DNA of 64,000 nt from Rebecca billardiae RCC1528 (GCA_965240325.2 OZ251230.1:1674001-1738000); one strand, 5' to 3'; counted from the stretch's first letter, positions 19,666-29,275 are shown. Numbers and translations are program-made. Notes: generated from the letters alone by a model not told the origin.

Positions 19666-21702
19666 ATGGCCCGCGGTGCAGGGCGGAGCGCGCAGCGTGG
19701 AGCCCGCACCAGCGGGCCCGAACCACGTTTCAAAAAGATCTTTGATCAAGAAAAAAGGGACGGGGGGCGATTTTTAGGGCTGGCGGAGACCGAGTTTCGA
19801 GTTTTTGAGATCGCATAGAGAGGTCTATTAGGCCGAAAAAAAGCGCGTCCAGCTGATTCCCTTATTCCTTAAGTGAAGTGCGATCTGGACGTCAGCTGGA
19901 CGTGACATTAGTGTAACGGTTCGTTACGAGCGCGATTTTAAGTATGAGATTGCCGCCAACCGCCAACCGATAAAAACGGCAAGGCAAGGGCTCGGGAAAC
20001 TTGATCACTTCTAAATGTGAATAGTAAAATGCTCTCCCCGAGCGCGCCTGTCGCCTCGCAGGCCGCGCGTCTCGCCCTCTCGCTCGCTCTCCCCGAGCGA
20101 GGCTGAGCTCGCGGCCCGCCTGTCACCTCGCAGGCGCGCGCCACGGACACATGCGCGACGAGATCGCGGCGGGGGCGGCGAGATCGCGGCGGGGGCGACG
20201 GGCAACAACCTGCCCGCGGGCGCGTTCGTCACTCGAGGAGCAGCGCGCAAGGGCGAGCCGAGTCCGGAGCACGCGAGCTCGTCGCTCGCCGACCGGAGCA
20301 GAGCGCGCCGCCCGCCGCCGCCGAGCGAGCGGCGCGGCAGAGCTGATGAGCCGGATGCGCCCGGAGCTCGCGCGGCTGAAGGGCGAGCTCGAGCACGCGA
20401 GCTCGCGCCTCGACGCCGAGCCCGAGCTCCTCCTCAACTCGGTCGACGGCGGCGCGGAGGTCCGGCAGCAGCGTGAGGACTCACAGACAGTGTGAGTGAG
20501 CCGCGCGCAGCTCAGCCTGCCGCTGGCAGCCGCCGTCTTCGAGGCCGACGCGGCGGAGGAGGCGGCGGGCGACGAGATCGCGGCGGGGGCGGCGAGATCG
20601 CGGCGGGGGCGACGGGCAACAACCTGCCCGCGGGCGCGTTCGTCACTCGAGGAGCAGCGCGCAAGGGCGAGCCGAGTCCGGAGCACGCGAGCTCGTCGCT
20701 CGCCGACCGGAGCAGAGCGCGCCGCCCGCCGCCGCCGAGCGAGCGGCGCGGCAGAGCTGATGAGCCGGATGCGCCCGGAGCTCGCGCGGCTGAAGGGCGA
20801 GCTCGAGCACGCGAGCTCGCGCCTCGACGCCGAGCGCGAGCTCCTCCTCAACTCGGTCGACGGCGGCGCGGAGGTCCGGCAGCAGCGTGAGGACTCACAG
20901 ACAGTGTGAGTGAGCCGCGCGCAGCTCAGCCTGCCGCTGGCAGCCGCCGTCTTCGAGGCCGACGCGGCGGAGGAGGCGGCGGGCGAGCACGGCGGCGCGG
21001 TGGAGCAGGCGCGCACGCGCGGCGGCAGGCGCGACGCGCCGCTCGCCTCGTTCCACCGCCCCGAGCTCCGCTCGGTCGGTCTCGGTGCGCGGCTGCGCAG
21101 CCGGCAGGCCGGCGGGCCAGCAGTCTGCAGTGGCGCGCGCTCTCGCTCTGCCGGCACGAGGCGTGCCGGCTGAGCGACCAGCGGCCCGTCGTCGAGCGCA
21201 TGGCGCAGGGCGAGTACCTCAAGCAGGTGCGCCCGCTCGCGCGCACGCGCCGGCTCGCGACCAGCGGCCCTTCGTCGAGCGCATGGCGCAGCGCGAGCAC
21301 CTTGCAAGCAAGCTGAAGGTAAATCAGACTGAAGCAGGTGCGCCCGCACGCGCGCACGCGCCGGCCCGGCGCCGCGCGGCGCCTCTCGCCCTCTCGCCCT
21401 GCGCGCGCCGCCGCCCCGCTTCCCCGCGCGGCCCGTCCGCTCCGCGCCTCTCGCCCTGCGAGCGCGCCGCCCCGCTTCCCCGCGCGGCCCGTCCGCTGGT
21501 GTCCCATGCCACCCTTGGCCGTGCGCGCCCGCATACTCGCGCCGAGTCCGAGACTCGGTCTCGGGTCTGACTCTCCCTCTCAGAGTGGCTGAACTGTCTT
21601 TCTGACTCGGACTGACTGACTCGTCAGTCTCATTCTCAACCACTGCGCCGCGGGCCCCGAACTGCGTTGGTTCTACGGAAAAGGACCGCGGAACGCGGTC
21701 AT
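19666..21702 (+). mobile_element. unclassified repeat element, copy B (left arm of giant inverted repeat)
   Basis: 2,037 bp, same ends as copy A (ATGGCCCGCGGTGC ... CGCGGTCAT). It is nearly identical in inverted orientation to 30682-32709. The interior carries a 414 bp tandem duplication and coiled-coil coding fragments. It differs from the inverted partner by a 16 bp insertion near 21317-21332 and a few small changes. About 9 kb separates the two arms. Confidence 0.75.
20157..20984 (+). repeat. 414 bp tandem duplication with coiled-coil reading frame
   Basis: Two near-identical 414 bp units (20157-20570 and 20571-20984), exactly 138 codons each, inside element copy B. On the + strand each unit encodes a Glu/Arg/Leu heptad-like stretch (RPELARLKGELEHASSRLDA), then a single TGA near the unit end. 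The same arrangement, inverted, occupies about 31430-32215. Downstream (21160-21310) a second set of short tandem units reads DQRPVVERMAQGEYLKQ and DQRPFVERMAQREHL. This looks like captured exons of a host coiled-coil gene; the source gene is not recognised and expression is unknown. Confidence 0.55.
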
Positions 21703-21933
21703 ATTATTATAATACGCGACGATGACTAGCTAGAATTGACTCAGTTTCGTCATTGCTCATTGCTGCTACATTAGCTTCGTACAGTACAGTAGTGCCAGCT
21801 GACTTCGGAGTCAGTGACAGTCGTACTATGAATTGAGTATGATAGAATTATGGCGCACGCCCCCCCCGAAAGGTCTGAGCGTGAGCGAAAGCCGGGGGGG
21901 GCGGCGCACGTGCTCCGCAAAATCAAAAAAGAG
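21703..21933. other. short spacer with G/C stem-loop before the retrotransposon
   Basis: Between element copy B and the copia 5' LTR. Holds a perfect 10 bp stem of eight C and eight G runs (21859-21868 and 21893-21902) around a 24 nt loop. The last five bases AAGAG are the retrotransposon target duplication. Confidence 0.6.
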
Positions 21934-22197
21934 TGTCAAGATCCAACGTTACCCGGACTCGCTCTCCCGTGCGTACACACCCGGATCACCAACCGTCACA
22001 CTACACCAGACTACACCGACATTCATTATTCTTAGATGGTTCGGGATTCCTTCCTCGCCAGGGCAGTTCAGTTCCGTGTCGCTTCATCGCTTCACCGCAC
22101 CTCGAGTCGAACTCCCAACTCCTCGTCGTCCGCACCGACGAGCCTCAGCGTCACGCCTCGGGCCTCACGGCCCCGTCGCTCTCTTCACCCTTTGACA
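21934..22197 (+). repeat. copia 5' LTR (shortened)
   Basis: Starts TGTCAAGATCC and ends CCCTTTGACA. Relative to the 3' LTR it carries an internal deletion after TTCATTAT, where about 13 bp replace about 95 bp. Its last part is repeated in tandem at 22214-22314. Confidence 0.93.
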
Positions 22198-22314
22198 TGG
22201 TGGAGCCGCGGGGTCCCAACTCCTCGTCGTCCGCACCGACGAGCCTCAGCGACACGCCTCGGGCCTCACGGCCCCGTCGCTCTCTTCACCCTTTGACATG
22301 GCGGAGCCGCCGGG
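22113..22314 (+). repeat. 101 bp tandem duplication of LTR end plus primer site
   Basis: The end of the 5' LTR with the following TGGTGGAGCCG is repeated directly downstream with period 101 bp (22113-22213 and 22214-22314, very few differences). The gag-pol ATG at 22298 lies in the second unit, at the position corresponding to the LTR/primer-site junction. Confidence 0.85.
22198..22212 (+). promoter_or_regulatory. retrotransposon primer-binding site
   Basis: Begins TGGTGGAGCCGCG immediately after the LTR CA. The leading TGG pairs with a tRNA 3' CCA, as expected for minus-strand priming; the tRNA species was not identified. Confidence 0.65.
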
Positions 22315-25300
22315 TGGCGACATGCGTGACCAGCTCCCGCCGCGAGCTCTCGTCCTCAAGCCGCAGGACCTCCGCACGGCCATCTCCGACTCCGTTCTTG
22401 TGGTCATGGTCACGTCGAAGCCGGACATGGACGTCGCGCTCGCGTTCTCCAACCCGTCCTCGCCCCTCGAGCCGGGCAAGGACGATACCGGCGCGGACAA
22501 GCCCATCGTCTGCCCCCCGTCCACCGCCGCCGCCACCATCCAGGCCAAGCAGCTGCGCACGCAGGCTTTCATCGTGCAGTTGCTTCTCAAGGCGGTCGCT
22601 CCTCGCATCCTCGACCCGATCATCGCGCAGCTGCAGCACTCGGGTCTCGGGCTCGAGCTGTCTCCTCTTGTCAACGCGCTCAACGTGCGCTGCAACAGCT
22701 CCCGCCCCTCCTCGCTCGTCGCCAAGCTGTACGCCCTGCTCTCGATCAAGCTGTCGCCGAGCGAGAGCTTCCACACCTTTGCTGCCCGCGTGATGTCCAA
22801 CGCCACGGAGCTGCGCGGCGTCGAGATCAAGGACGACATCTTCACGCTCGTCGTGATCCTCGTGAACCTCTACGGCCGCAACCCGTCCTTCGTCAGCTCG
22901 GTGATCGCGACGATGAACGACCAGCCCATCTCGGTGGAGGATCTCATCGAGCGCGTGCACGATCTCGACCGCGTCGCCGCCGCCGCCAACGGCACGAACC
23001 CCAACCGCCAGGCCGTCAACGCGCTCACCTCCAAGGGCCAGCCCGGCGCATCCATGCCTCCTACCCCGTGCAAGTACTGCGGCGGCATGCACTGGAACCG
23101 CGACTGCCCGAACCGCCCCCAGACGTCCACCTCGCGCTCCTCGGGCGCGACGCCCGCAGCCGACGCTCGCTCAGGCGGCGCGCGCCGCCCGACTCACAAG
23201 TCCAACAAGCTCCAGCGCGTGCCCTCCGCGCCCTCGCAGTCGCAGCCGCAGCCGACGCCGCAGCGGGCGAAGCCGTCGGCGACCACGACGCGCGTGCGGC
23301 TCATCCAGGACAGCACGCCGACGCTCAACGCCATCTCCATCTCGGGCTCGGCGTCAGGCCCCAACTCGCAGCCGGCGGCGACCGACGCCGACGCGCCGCC
23401 GCCGCCGCCCGCCAACTCGCAGCCGCCCGCCGACTCGCCGCTGTCGCGGGCGCGCTTCAACTCGCTGCCGACGCTCGTCCTCACGCCGTCGTCGCGGCAG
23501 CCCGCCGGCGCGCCGCCGCCGCCGCCGGCGCCCGCCAACTCGCCGCCGCCCGCCGACTCGCAGCTGTCGCGGGCGCACTCCAACTCGCAGCCGGCGCTCA
23601 CCAACACGCCGCCGCTGCCGCCGCCCGCCGACTCGCAGCAGCCGGCGCTGTCGCTCATCGACCAGCAGCCGGCGCTCTACTCGCCGCCGCCGCCGCTGTT
23701 CGACCCGCCGACGCAGGCCAGCTCGCCGCCGCCGCCCTTCGGCCCGCCGTCGCCGCCGACGCAGGTCGACTCGCCGTCGCCGCCGGCGTCTGAGGCCGGC
23801 TCCCCGATCCAGCTCGCGACGGCGGCCGAGCTCGAGCGCGGCCAGAATGTGATCATCATGGCGTTGCGCCAGTCCATCCGCAAGCCCGCCTCCTACGAGC
23901 CGCTCCACCTCAAGCCGTTCCGTCTCGCCAACCCCCCGGACGACCGCGACGACTCCGCCTCCGACTCGGCCTCGGAGACGGACGATGAGCTGCCGGACCT
24001 CGTCCAGTGCACTCCCTCGTCCACGACCTCGGCTTCGGACGCGGCCTCGGACACGTCCGACGACTGCCCCAGCCTGGACGACGTCTCCATCGCGGGCAAC
24101 CACACCTACCCGCTCGGCCACCTCGGCCAGCTCGCCGGAGAGCCGCTCACGCTCAGCCCGTACGAGTTCCTCGCCGCAGCCGCCGCGGCCGAGGCCGAGA
24201 TCCATCGCGCACGGTCTTTCGGTGACGCCGGCGCCTACATCGATGACCTGCTCGTCCAGTACGAGCCGCCGCCGCCGCGGTTCAAGCACGAGGGTCGGCT
24301 CCGCGCGCTCTTCAAGTCCTCGCACGGTGCCTTCCTCTTCCTCGTCGCGCTCGCCGTCCTCGCCATCATCTCGATCCTCACCGCGGTCACCTGCTGCGCC
24401 TGCACCGGCCCGCCCATCATCTGCGGCGTCTCCCGCTCGTTTGACCCGATCAACCCGACCTGCATCCAGCAGCCGTTGCTCGCCGATCCGGAGGAGATTG
24501 AGAACGTGCACTCGACGATCTCCTTCGCCATCGGCACGCCGTTCACAGGCGACATCGCCCAGGCGAGCATCTCGATCATGATCGACACCGGCGCGGACAC
24601 CACCATCGCCTCGACCGCGTTCTCTCGGTTTGCCGCCAAGTCCTTCCGCCAGTTCTCGGAGGCGCGCGCGGCGAACGGCACGCGGATCAAGATCAACACC
24701 TCGGCCTCGTTCGCCCTCGGCATGCGCTCGATCGACGGCGACCTCATCACGCTGCCGCTCATGGACGTCCCGCTCTCTCCAGACGTCCCGGGCTTCTACA
24801 TGAGCGACACTTGGCTGACCCGCCTCGGCATCTCGTTCATCTCGCTCGCGGCGCCGACCACCTTCATGTCCGGCGCCACCCCGATCCACGCGCAGGGCGG
24901 CCGGTACCTACTGTACGGCGACAAGCTCGTTCCTCTGCACGGCCGCGATCTCGCATGCGCCGTCTTCATCCCGGACGACGACTCGCCGTCGCCCACCATC
25001 GCCGCGTCCGGCCTCCACGTGCCGCCCGCCCCGCTCCAGTCCTCGCTGCCGCCGCCGCCGGCGCAGCCGCCCACGCCCGACGGCGCTCTCGTCATCGTGA
25101 CCATGGACCAGGCCTCGCAGACCGCCGACCTCGCGCCGGACGACGACACGTTCTGCGACGAGTGCTGCGTCGAGTTCAAGGACACCGACGAGCTCTCGCG
25201 CGTCGCTCACCTCCGGCTCGGCCACGCTCACGCCGCTGCCGTCAACCGCACGCTCGCCGCATCCAAGCACCTCGGCGCGCGCAACCTCAAGTCGGACTGC

Positions 25301-28060
25301 TCGTGCGCGCTCGCCAAGATGAAGCGCAACTCGTTCACGTCCACGTCGCCCCGCTCGGAGAAGGCGTTCGTGCTCGTCCATGTCGACGTCGCCGGCTACG
25401 TCGACGGCAAGTTCATCGTGAACCCGGACGATTTTGCCAAGTTCTACGTGATCGTGTTTGTCGACGACTACACCCGGGCCGGCTTCATCTACTTCCTCGA
25501 CCGCCGCTCGGACGCACCGGAGGCGATGCGACGCTTCATCGACGACATGTCGGTCTACGGCCACACCGTCAGCCGCTTCCGCGTCGACGGCGCCCCCGAG
25601 CTCAACTCGACCGACTGGGAGGGCATCTGCCGCGCCCACGGCATCGCCCCCAACCAGGTCACGCCGCCCGACACGCCGCAGCACAACCCGATCGCCGAGC
25701 GCTTCATCCAGACGCTCTTCAACGCGGCGCGCTCGATCCTGTTCCACTCCAAGCTGCGCATCGACGCCTACGCCAAGGACGCGCTGCGCCACGCCGCGTA
25801 CATCATCCGCCGCATCGCCACGCCGGTGACGTTCGACAAGACGCCGTTCGAGCTGCTGCGCGGCTTCCCGCCAGATCTCGCTCAGCTGCGTGTCTTCGGC
25901 TGCGTCGCCTACGTCGTGCCGCCGAACACGCACTTCAAGAAGCTCGACCCGCGCGCCGTCATGGGCGTCTACGTCGGCCACGGCGACGACGGCCACATGG
26001 TGAACGTCCCGCCCAAGAACCGCACGCGCTACACGAAGGCGATCATCGTGCGCGTGCCCGGCGACGGCCAGATCGTCCCGGACATGTTCATCATCTCGCA
26101 CCACGTGCGCTTCGACGAGGACACGCTCTACGTCGACCACCCCGACGCCGCTCACATCGCGCGCGACCCGCTCGCCGCCGCGCCGCAGCTGCCGCCGACG
26201 CCGCCGCCGCTCGACCTCCATGCTGCCGATGTGGGTAATGGGGGAAGTTCCCACGGCGCCGTCCGGCGCCGCGATGGCGCCGGCGCATTCGGACACGCTG
26301 AGCGGGTGGGGGACGCACCGCACGCCTACGTCGGAGACGCTGACGACGACGCCGCCGGCGCCGAGGACTCCCTCGATGTCGGCAACGCGCTCAACGACGA
26401 CGACCCGCCCTCATCTCGCACGCGCGCGCGCGCACACGTCAACTCGGTCGCGTCGCCGACTTACTCCAAGCTGCCGCGCATCTACGCGCTCCTGCTCGCC
26501 ATCGGACTCTCGGACACGCCGACGGCGGTGCAAGCACTCAACGGCCCGCATGCGACGCAGTTCGCCGCCGCTCTCGACGCCGAGTACGCCTCCATCCTGG
26601 CCAACGACACGTGGGTGGAGGTGCCGCGCAAGCCGGGGATGCGCACGCTGAAGGCGGCGCCCGTGTTCAACATCAAGCGCGACAAGAAGGGCAACATCAA
26701 GCGGTTCAAGGCCCGCGTCGTGGGCAAGGGCTTCACGCAGATCGAGGGCATCGACTACGACGAGACCTTCTCCTCGGTCGTCCGCTACGAGACCCTCAAG
26801 ATGATCATCGCCATCGCCGCGGCCAAGCAGCGCCGCCTCTTCCACGGCGACTTCACGACGGCGTACCTCAACGCGCCGATCGACTACGAGATCTACCTCG
26901 AGCTGCCGCTCGGGTACAAGCCGACGACGAAGGGCGACGTCGTGCTGCGCCTCCTCAAGAGCCTCTACGGTCTCAAGCAGTCCGGCCGCAACTGGCGTCT
27001 CATGATCGACGACTGGATGAAGGAGTACGGGTTCGCGCAGAGCCAGGCCGACCCGTGCCTCTATGTCCTCAACACGCAGTCGGGCATCATCGCCGTGTGC
27101 ATCTACGTGGACGACATGCTCATCCTCGACGACAGCGACGACCCGACCGCCTGCGACAACTTCATCTCGAAGATCACATCCTCGTACAAGATGACCATCA
27201 CGGCCGACATCGACGGCTACCTGTCGGCCACGCTCACGCGCTCCAAGGACGGCATCATGGTGACCGTCACCAAGAACATCCTCGAGCTCCTCGAGAAGAC
27301 GGGCTTCATGAACTGCAACACGTCCGACACGCCGATGACCGAGGGCCTCAAGCTCGGCCCGTGCTCCGAGTCAGACGCGCTCGACGCGGAGACGACGACG
27401 TTCTTCCGCTCCGTGGTCGGCTCGCTCATCCACATCACGCAGTTTCGCCCGGACATCGCCTACGCCGTCGGCACGCTCACCCACTTCATGTCCAAGCCGG
27501 GCAAGAAGCACCTCGAGGCTGCCAAGCGCGTCATCCGCTACCTCGCCGGCACGCCGAACCACGGCCTCTTCTTCCGCTCGGGCTCGGACGTCACGCTCGT
27601 CGCGTACGTGGACGCCGACTACGCCAACGACCTCCACGACGAGCGCAAGTCTGTCACCGGCTACGTGATGCACCTCTGCGGCTCGACGGTGAGCGGCCGC
27701 CGCGAGAAGCAGCGCACGACGGCTCTGAGCTCGACCGAAGCTGAGTACATGGCCGTCACCTCCGCCGGCAAGGAGATCATCTTCATGCGCAAGCTGCTCA
27801 CCGACCTCGGCTACCCGCAGCTCGCGCCGACCAAGCTCTTCGAGGACAACAAGGCGGTGGTGGACCTCACGGACAACGAGAAGTACCACAACCGCACCAA
27901 GCACATCGACGTCCAGTACCACTGGAACCGTCAGCACGCCCGAGCCGGCACCTTCAAGCTCTTCTTGATCCCCGGCACCGAGAACCCGGCCGACATCATG
28001 ACCAAGCCGCTCGGCCCGGCCGCCTTCCTCAAACTTCGTGCTCAGATCCTGGGCATGTAA
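22298..28060 (+). CDS. copia gag-pol polyprotein, intact
   Basis: 1,920 aa without stops. Order: gag (UBN2-like, about residues 70-210); a zinc knuckle C258-x2-C-x3-H-x4-C270, one residue shorter than canonical; a Pro/Ser/Ala-rich region with repeated ADSxLSRA motifs (about 330-510); a predicted membrane helix (about 678-705) followed by CCACTG; aspartic protease D763-T-G-A; GAG-pre-integrase with HLRLGHA and DCSC; integrase D1030, D1097, E1134; reverse transcriptase with YVDD at 1603-1606; RNase H with DADY (D1772), STEAEY, FEDNKA and KHIDV. All catalytic residues are present, so the element may be functional. It makes its own cDNA in cytoplasmic particles, as known for copia. The membrane helix upstream of protease is not standard for the family. 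Confidence 0.95.
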   Translation: MAEPPGGDMRDQLPPRALVLKPQDLRTAISDSVLVVMVTSKPDMDVALAFSNPSSPLEPGKDDTGADKPIVCPPSTAAATIQAKQLRTQAFIVQLLLKAVAPRILDPIIAQLQHSGLGLELSPLVNALNVRCNSSRPSSLVAKLYALLSIKLSPSESFHTFAARVMSNATELRGVEIKDDIFTLVVILVNLYGRNPSFVSSVIATMNDQPISVEDLIERVHDLDRVAAAANGTNPNRQAVNALTSKGQPGASMPPTPCKYCGGMHWNRDCPNRPQTSTSRSSGATPAADARSGGARRPTHKSNKLQRVPSAPSQSQPQPTPQRAKPSATTTRVRLIQDSTPTLNAISISGSASGPNSQPAATDADAPPPPPANSQPPADSPLSRARFNSLPTLVLTPSSRQPAGAPPPPPAPANSPPPADSQLSRAHSNSQPALTNTPPLPPPADSQQPALSLIDQQPALYSPPPPLFDPPTQASSPPPPFGPPSPPTQVDSPSPPASEAGSPIQLATAAELERGQNVIIMALRQSIRKPASYEPLHLKPFRLANPPDDRDDSASDSASETDDELPDLVQCTPSSTTSASDAASDTSDDCPSLDDVSIAGNHTYPLGHLGQLAGEPLTLSPYEFLAAAAAAEAEIHRARSFGDAGAYIDDLLVQYEPPPPRFKHEGRLRALFKSSHGAFLFLVALAVLAIISILTAVTCCACTGPPIICGVSRSFDPINPTCIQQPLLADPEEIENVHSTISFAIGTPFTGDIAQASISIMIDTGADTTIASTAFSRFAAKSFRQFSEARAANGTRIKINTSASFALGMRSIDGDLITLPLMDVPLSPDVPGFYMSDTWLTRLGISFISLAAPTTFMSGATPIHAQGGRYLLYGDKLVPLHGRDLACAVFIPDDDSPSPTIAASGLHVPPAPLQSSLPPPPAQPPTPDGALVIVTMDQASQTADLAPDDDTFCDECCVEFKDTDELSRVAHLRLGHAHAAAVNRTLAASKHLGARNLKSDCSCALAKMKRNSFTSTSPRSEKAFVLVHVDVAGYVDGKFIVNPDDFAKFYVIVFVDDYTRAGFIYFLDRRSDAPEAMRRFIDDMSVYGHTVSRFRVDGAPELNSTDWEGICRAHGIAPNQVTPPDTPQHNPIAERFIQTLFNAARSILFHSKLRIDAYAKDALRHAAYIIRRIATPVTFDKTPFELLRGFPPDLAQLRVFGCVAYVVPPNTHFKKLDPRAVMGVYVGHGDDGHMVNVPPKNRTRYTKAIIVRVPGDGQIVPDMFIISHHVRFDEDTLYVDHPDAAHIARDPLAAAPQLPPTPPPLDLHAADVGNGGSSHGAVRRRDGAGAFGHAERVGDAPHAYVGDADDDAAGAEDSLDVGNALNDDDPPSSRTRARAHVNSVASPTYSKLPRIYALLLAIGLSDTPTAVQALNGPHATQFAAALDAEYASILANDTWVEVPRKPGMRTLKAAPVFNIKRDKKGNIKRFKARVVGKGFTQIEGIDYDETFSSVVRYETLKMIIAIAAAKQRRLFHGDFTTAYLNAPIDYEIYLELPLGYKPTTKGDVVLRLLKSLYGLKQSGRNWRLMIDDWMKEYGFAQSQADPCLYVLNTQSGIIAVCIYVDDMLILDDSDDPTACDNFISKITSSYKMTITADIDGYLSATLTRSKDGIMVTVTKNILELLEKTGFMNCNTSDTPMTEGLKLGPCSESDALDAETTTFFRSVVGSLIHITQFRPDIAYAVGTLTHFMSKPGKKHLEAAKRVIRYLAGTPNHGLFFRSGSDVTLVAYVDADYANDLHDERKSVTGYVMHLCGSTVSGRREKQRTTALSSTEAEYMAVTSAGKEIIFMRKLLTDLGYPQLAPTKLFEDNKAVVDLTDNEKYHNRTKHIDVQYHWNRQHARAGTFKLFLIPGTENPADIMTKPLGPAAFLKLRAQILGM

Positions 28061-28315
28061 GGCCTCGCCGCACACACGAAGTCCCAGTGCTACATCGGTC
28101 GCCGCTCGTCGGACGCACATTGACCTCACGCTGTCTCTTCTGAACGGAGACGCTGCCGGCACCGACTCGCCCGACTTCTACATCGTCTACTCGGACAACC
28201 GCTCCGACGCATGCATCCCATACGGCAACATCGCATCATCTACAATCACACGATGGTCACACGTCTACACCCAGTCCCTTCGGGTCGACCAGGTTTCGTA
28301 CGACCACCGCTGCGA

Positions 28316-28326
28316 TTGGGTGGGGG
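28316..28326 (+). promoter_or_regulatory. polypurine tract before the 3' LTR
   Basis: Purine-rich run (TTGGGTGGGGG) directly before TGTCAAG, the expected plus-strand priming position. Interrupted by pyrimidines, so the exact bounds are uncertain. Confidence 0.55.
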
Positions 28327-28669
28327 TGTCAAGATCCAACGTTACCCGGACTCGCTCTCCCGTGCGTACACACCCGGATCACCAACCGTCACACTACACC
28401 AGACTACACCGACATTCATTATCGAGTCGGGATCATACACGCGCCCATCATGGCCACTTTCCCGACTTACCCGTTGATGGCTATCAGTGCCTCCAGCACA
28501 GTCTTAGACGGCTCGGGATTCCTTCCTCGCCAGGGCAGTTCAGTTCCGTGTCGCTTCATCGCTTCACCGCACCTCGAGTCGAACTCCCAACTCCTCGTCG
28601 TCCGCACCGACGAGCCTCAGCGTCACGCCTCGGGCCTCACGGCCCCGTCGCTCTCTTCACCCTTTGACA
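28327..28669 (+). repeat. copia 3' LTR (full length)
   Basis: 343 bp, TGTCAAG ... TTTGACA. Holds a segment (about 28423-28515) missing from the 5' LTR. Followed by the AAGAG target duplication. Confidence 0.93.
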
Positions 28670-29275
28670 AAGAGGATGCGCGCAGGATTTGGGGGATTTT
28701 TGTAGGCGGATTTAGGTGTGAAATCCGCAGCATAGAGACCCCATTTCGCTGCTCATGATTGCGTTTGTACTGCTCCTTAATCCTTGGATAGTAAGTAATA
28801 GAAGAAATCGGAATCAAATAGACGAAGTCATCTCTGATACCTTTCTGATAGTCAAGATTCGTGTGTTGAACTGACCATAAAAAGGTGAGATATCGAACTA
28901 ATTCTCTGGATAGCTGTTCACTGCTCAGATTCATCAAAGCGACGCGATATGGTATTGCGCGGGCAGCTTGAATCGACGTTCCCGCGCGCCCTTGTATCAT
29001 ATGGTTATCAAGCTACCCTTGCTGATATAGTTTTGGTCATCTACTGATACGACGTCAATGCGGGTGGCAATCCTGACGGGCCTGATGAAATCTCATGAGC
29101 ATAAGAATTTCTACCGCTTCACGCACGACCCTTGATTCTCTCCCATTTAATACCGGCGCGTCCGGGACTCACCGGGAGAGCTTGACGAATATGAACGATA
29201 AACTTGAGCGGACAAATCTTCATAATATCTCCCTTCATGATTAATACTATGCCATGGTACGGCCTTTATAGCTCG
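28670..29275. other. low-GC island of unknown origin
   Basis: About 600 bp with base composition near balance, in sharp contrast to the GC-rich surroundings. On the minus strand 28690-29000 an open frame reads well as protein (SSEQLSRELVRYLTFLW, then DDFVYLIPISSITYYPR), with codons rich in A/T. It overlaps the LTR end, so it is not an intact gene. Possible organellar, bacterial or other transferred DNA, or a decayed mobile element. Family not recognised. Confidence 0.4.

Larger units (their letters stand above)
21934..28669 (+). mobile_element. complete Ty1/copia LTR retrotransposon
   Basis: 6,736 bp, from TGTCAAG (5' LTR) to TTTGACA (3' LTR). It is flanked by the 5 bp target duplication AAGAG (21929-21933 and 28670-28674). 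It contains a primer-binding site beginning TGG right after the 5' LTR, one uninterrupted gag-pol frame (22298-28060) and a purine run before the 3' LTR. The order integrase, reverse transcriptase, RNase H marks it as copia (Pseudoviridae type). The LTRs are nearly identical where they align, but the 5' LTR (264 bp) lacks about 80 bp present in the 3' LTR (343 bp). Confidence 0.95.

Noticed and set aside
20880-20935. 19-21 nt mini-introns (GTGAGTGAGC...GCGCAG) between coiled-coil units
   Set aside because: They would remove the TGA, but such short introns are unknown outside some nucleomorphs, and the element is probably not a functional gene.
20123-21643. Long minus-strand open frame (506 codons) through element copy B, and its counterpart on the + strand of copy C
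   Set aside because: It is Arg/Ser/Pro-rich and is the antisense of the much more protein-like coiled-coil frame. The frame is broken in copy C by the 16 bp difference. Treated as a shadow in high-GC DNA.
17803-21702. Helitron
   Set aside because: There is a 3' stem-loop and apparent gene capture, but the 3' end is CAT rather than CTRR, the 5' end is not TC, and the ends are partly inverted.
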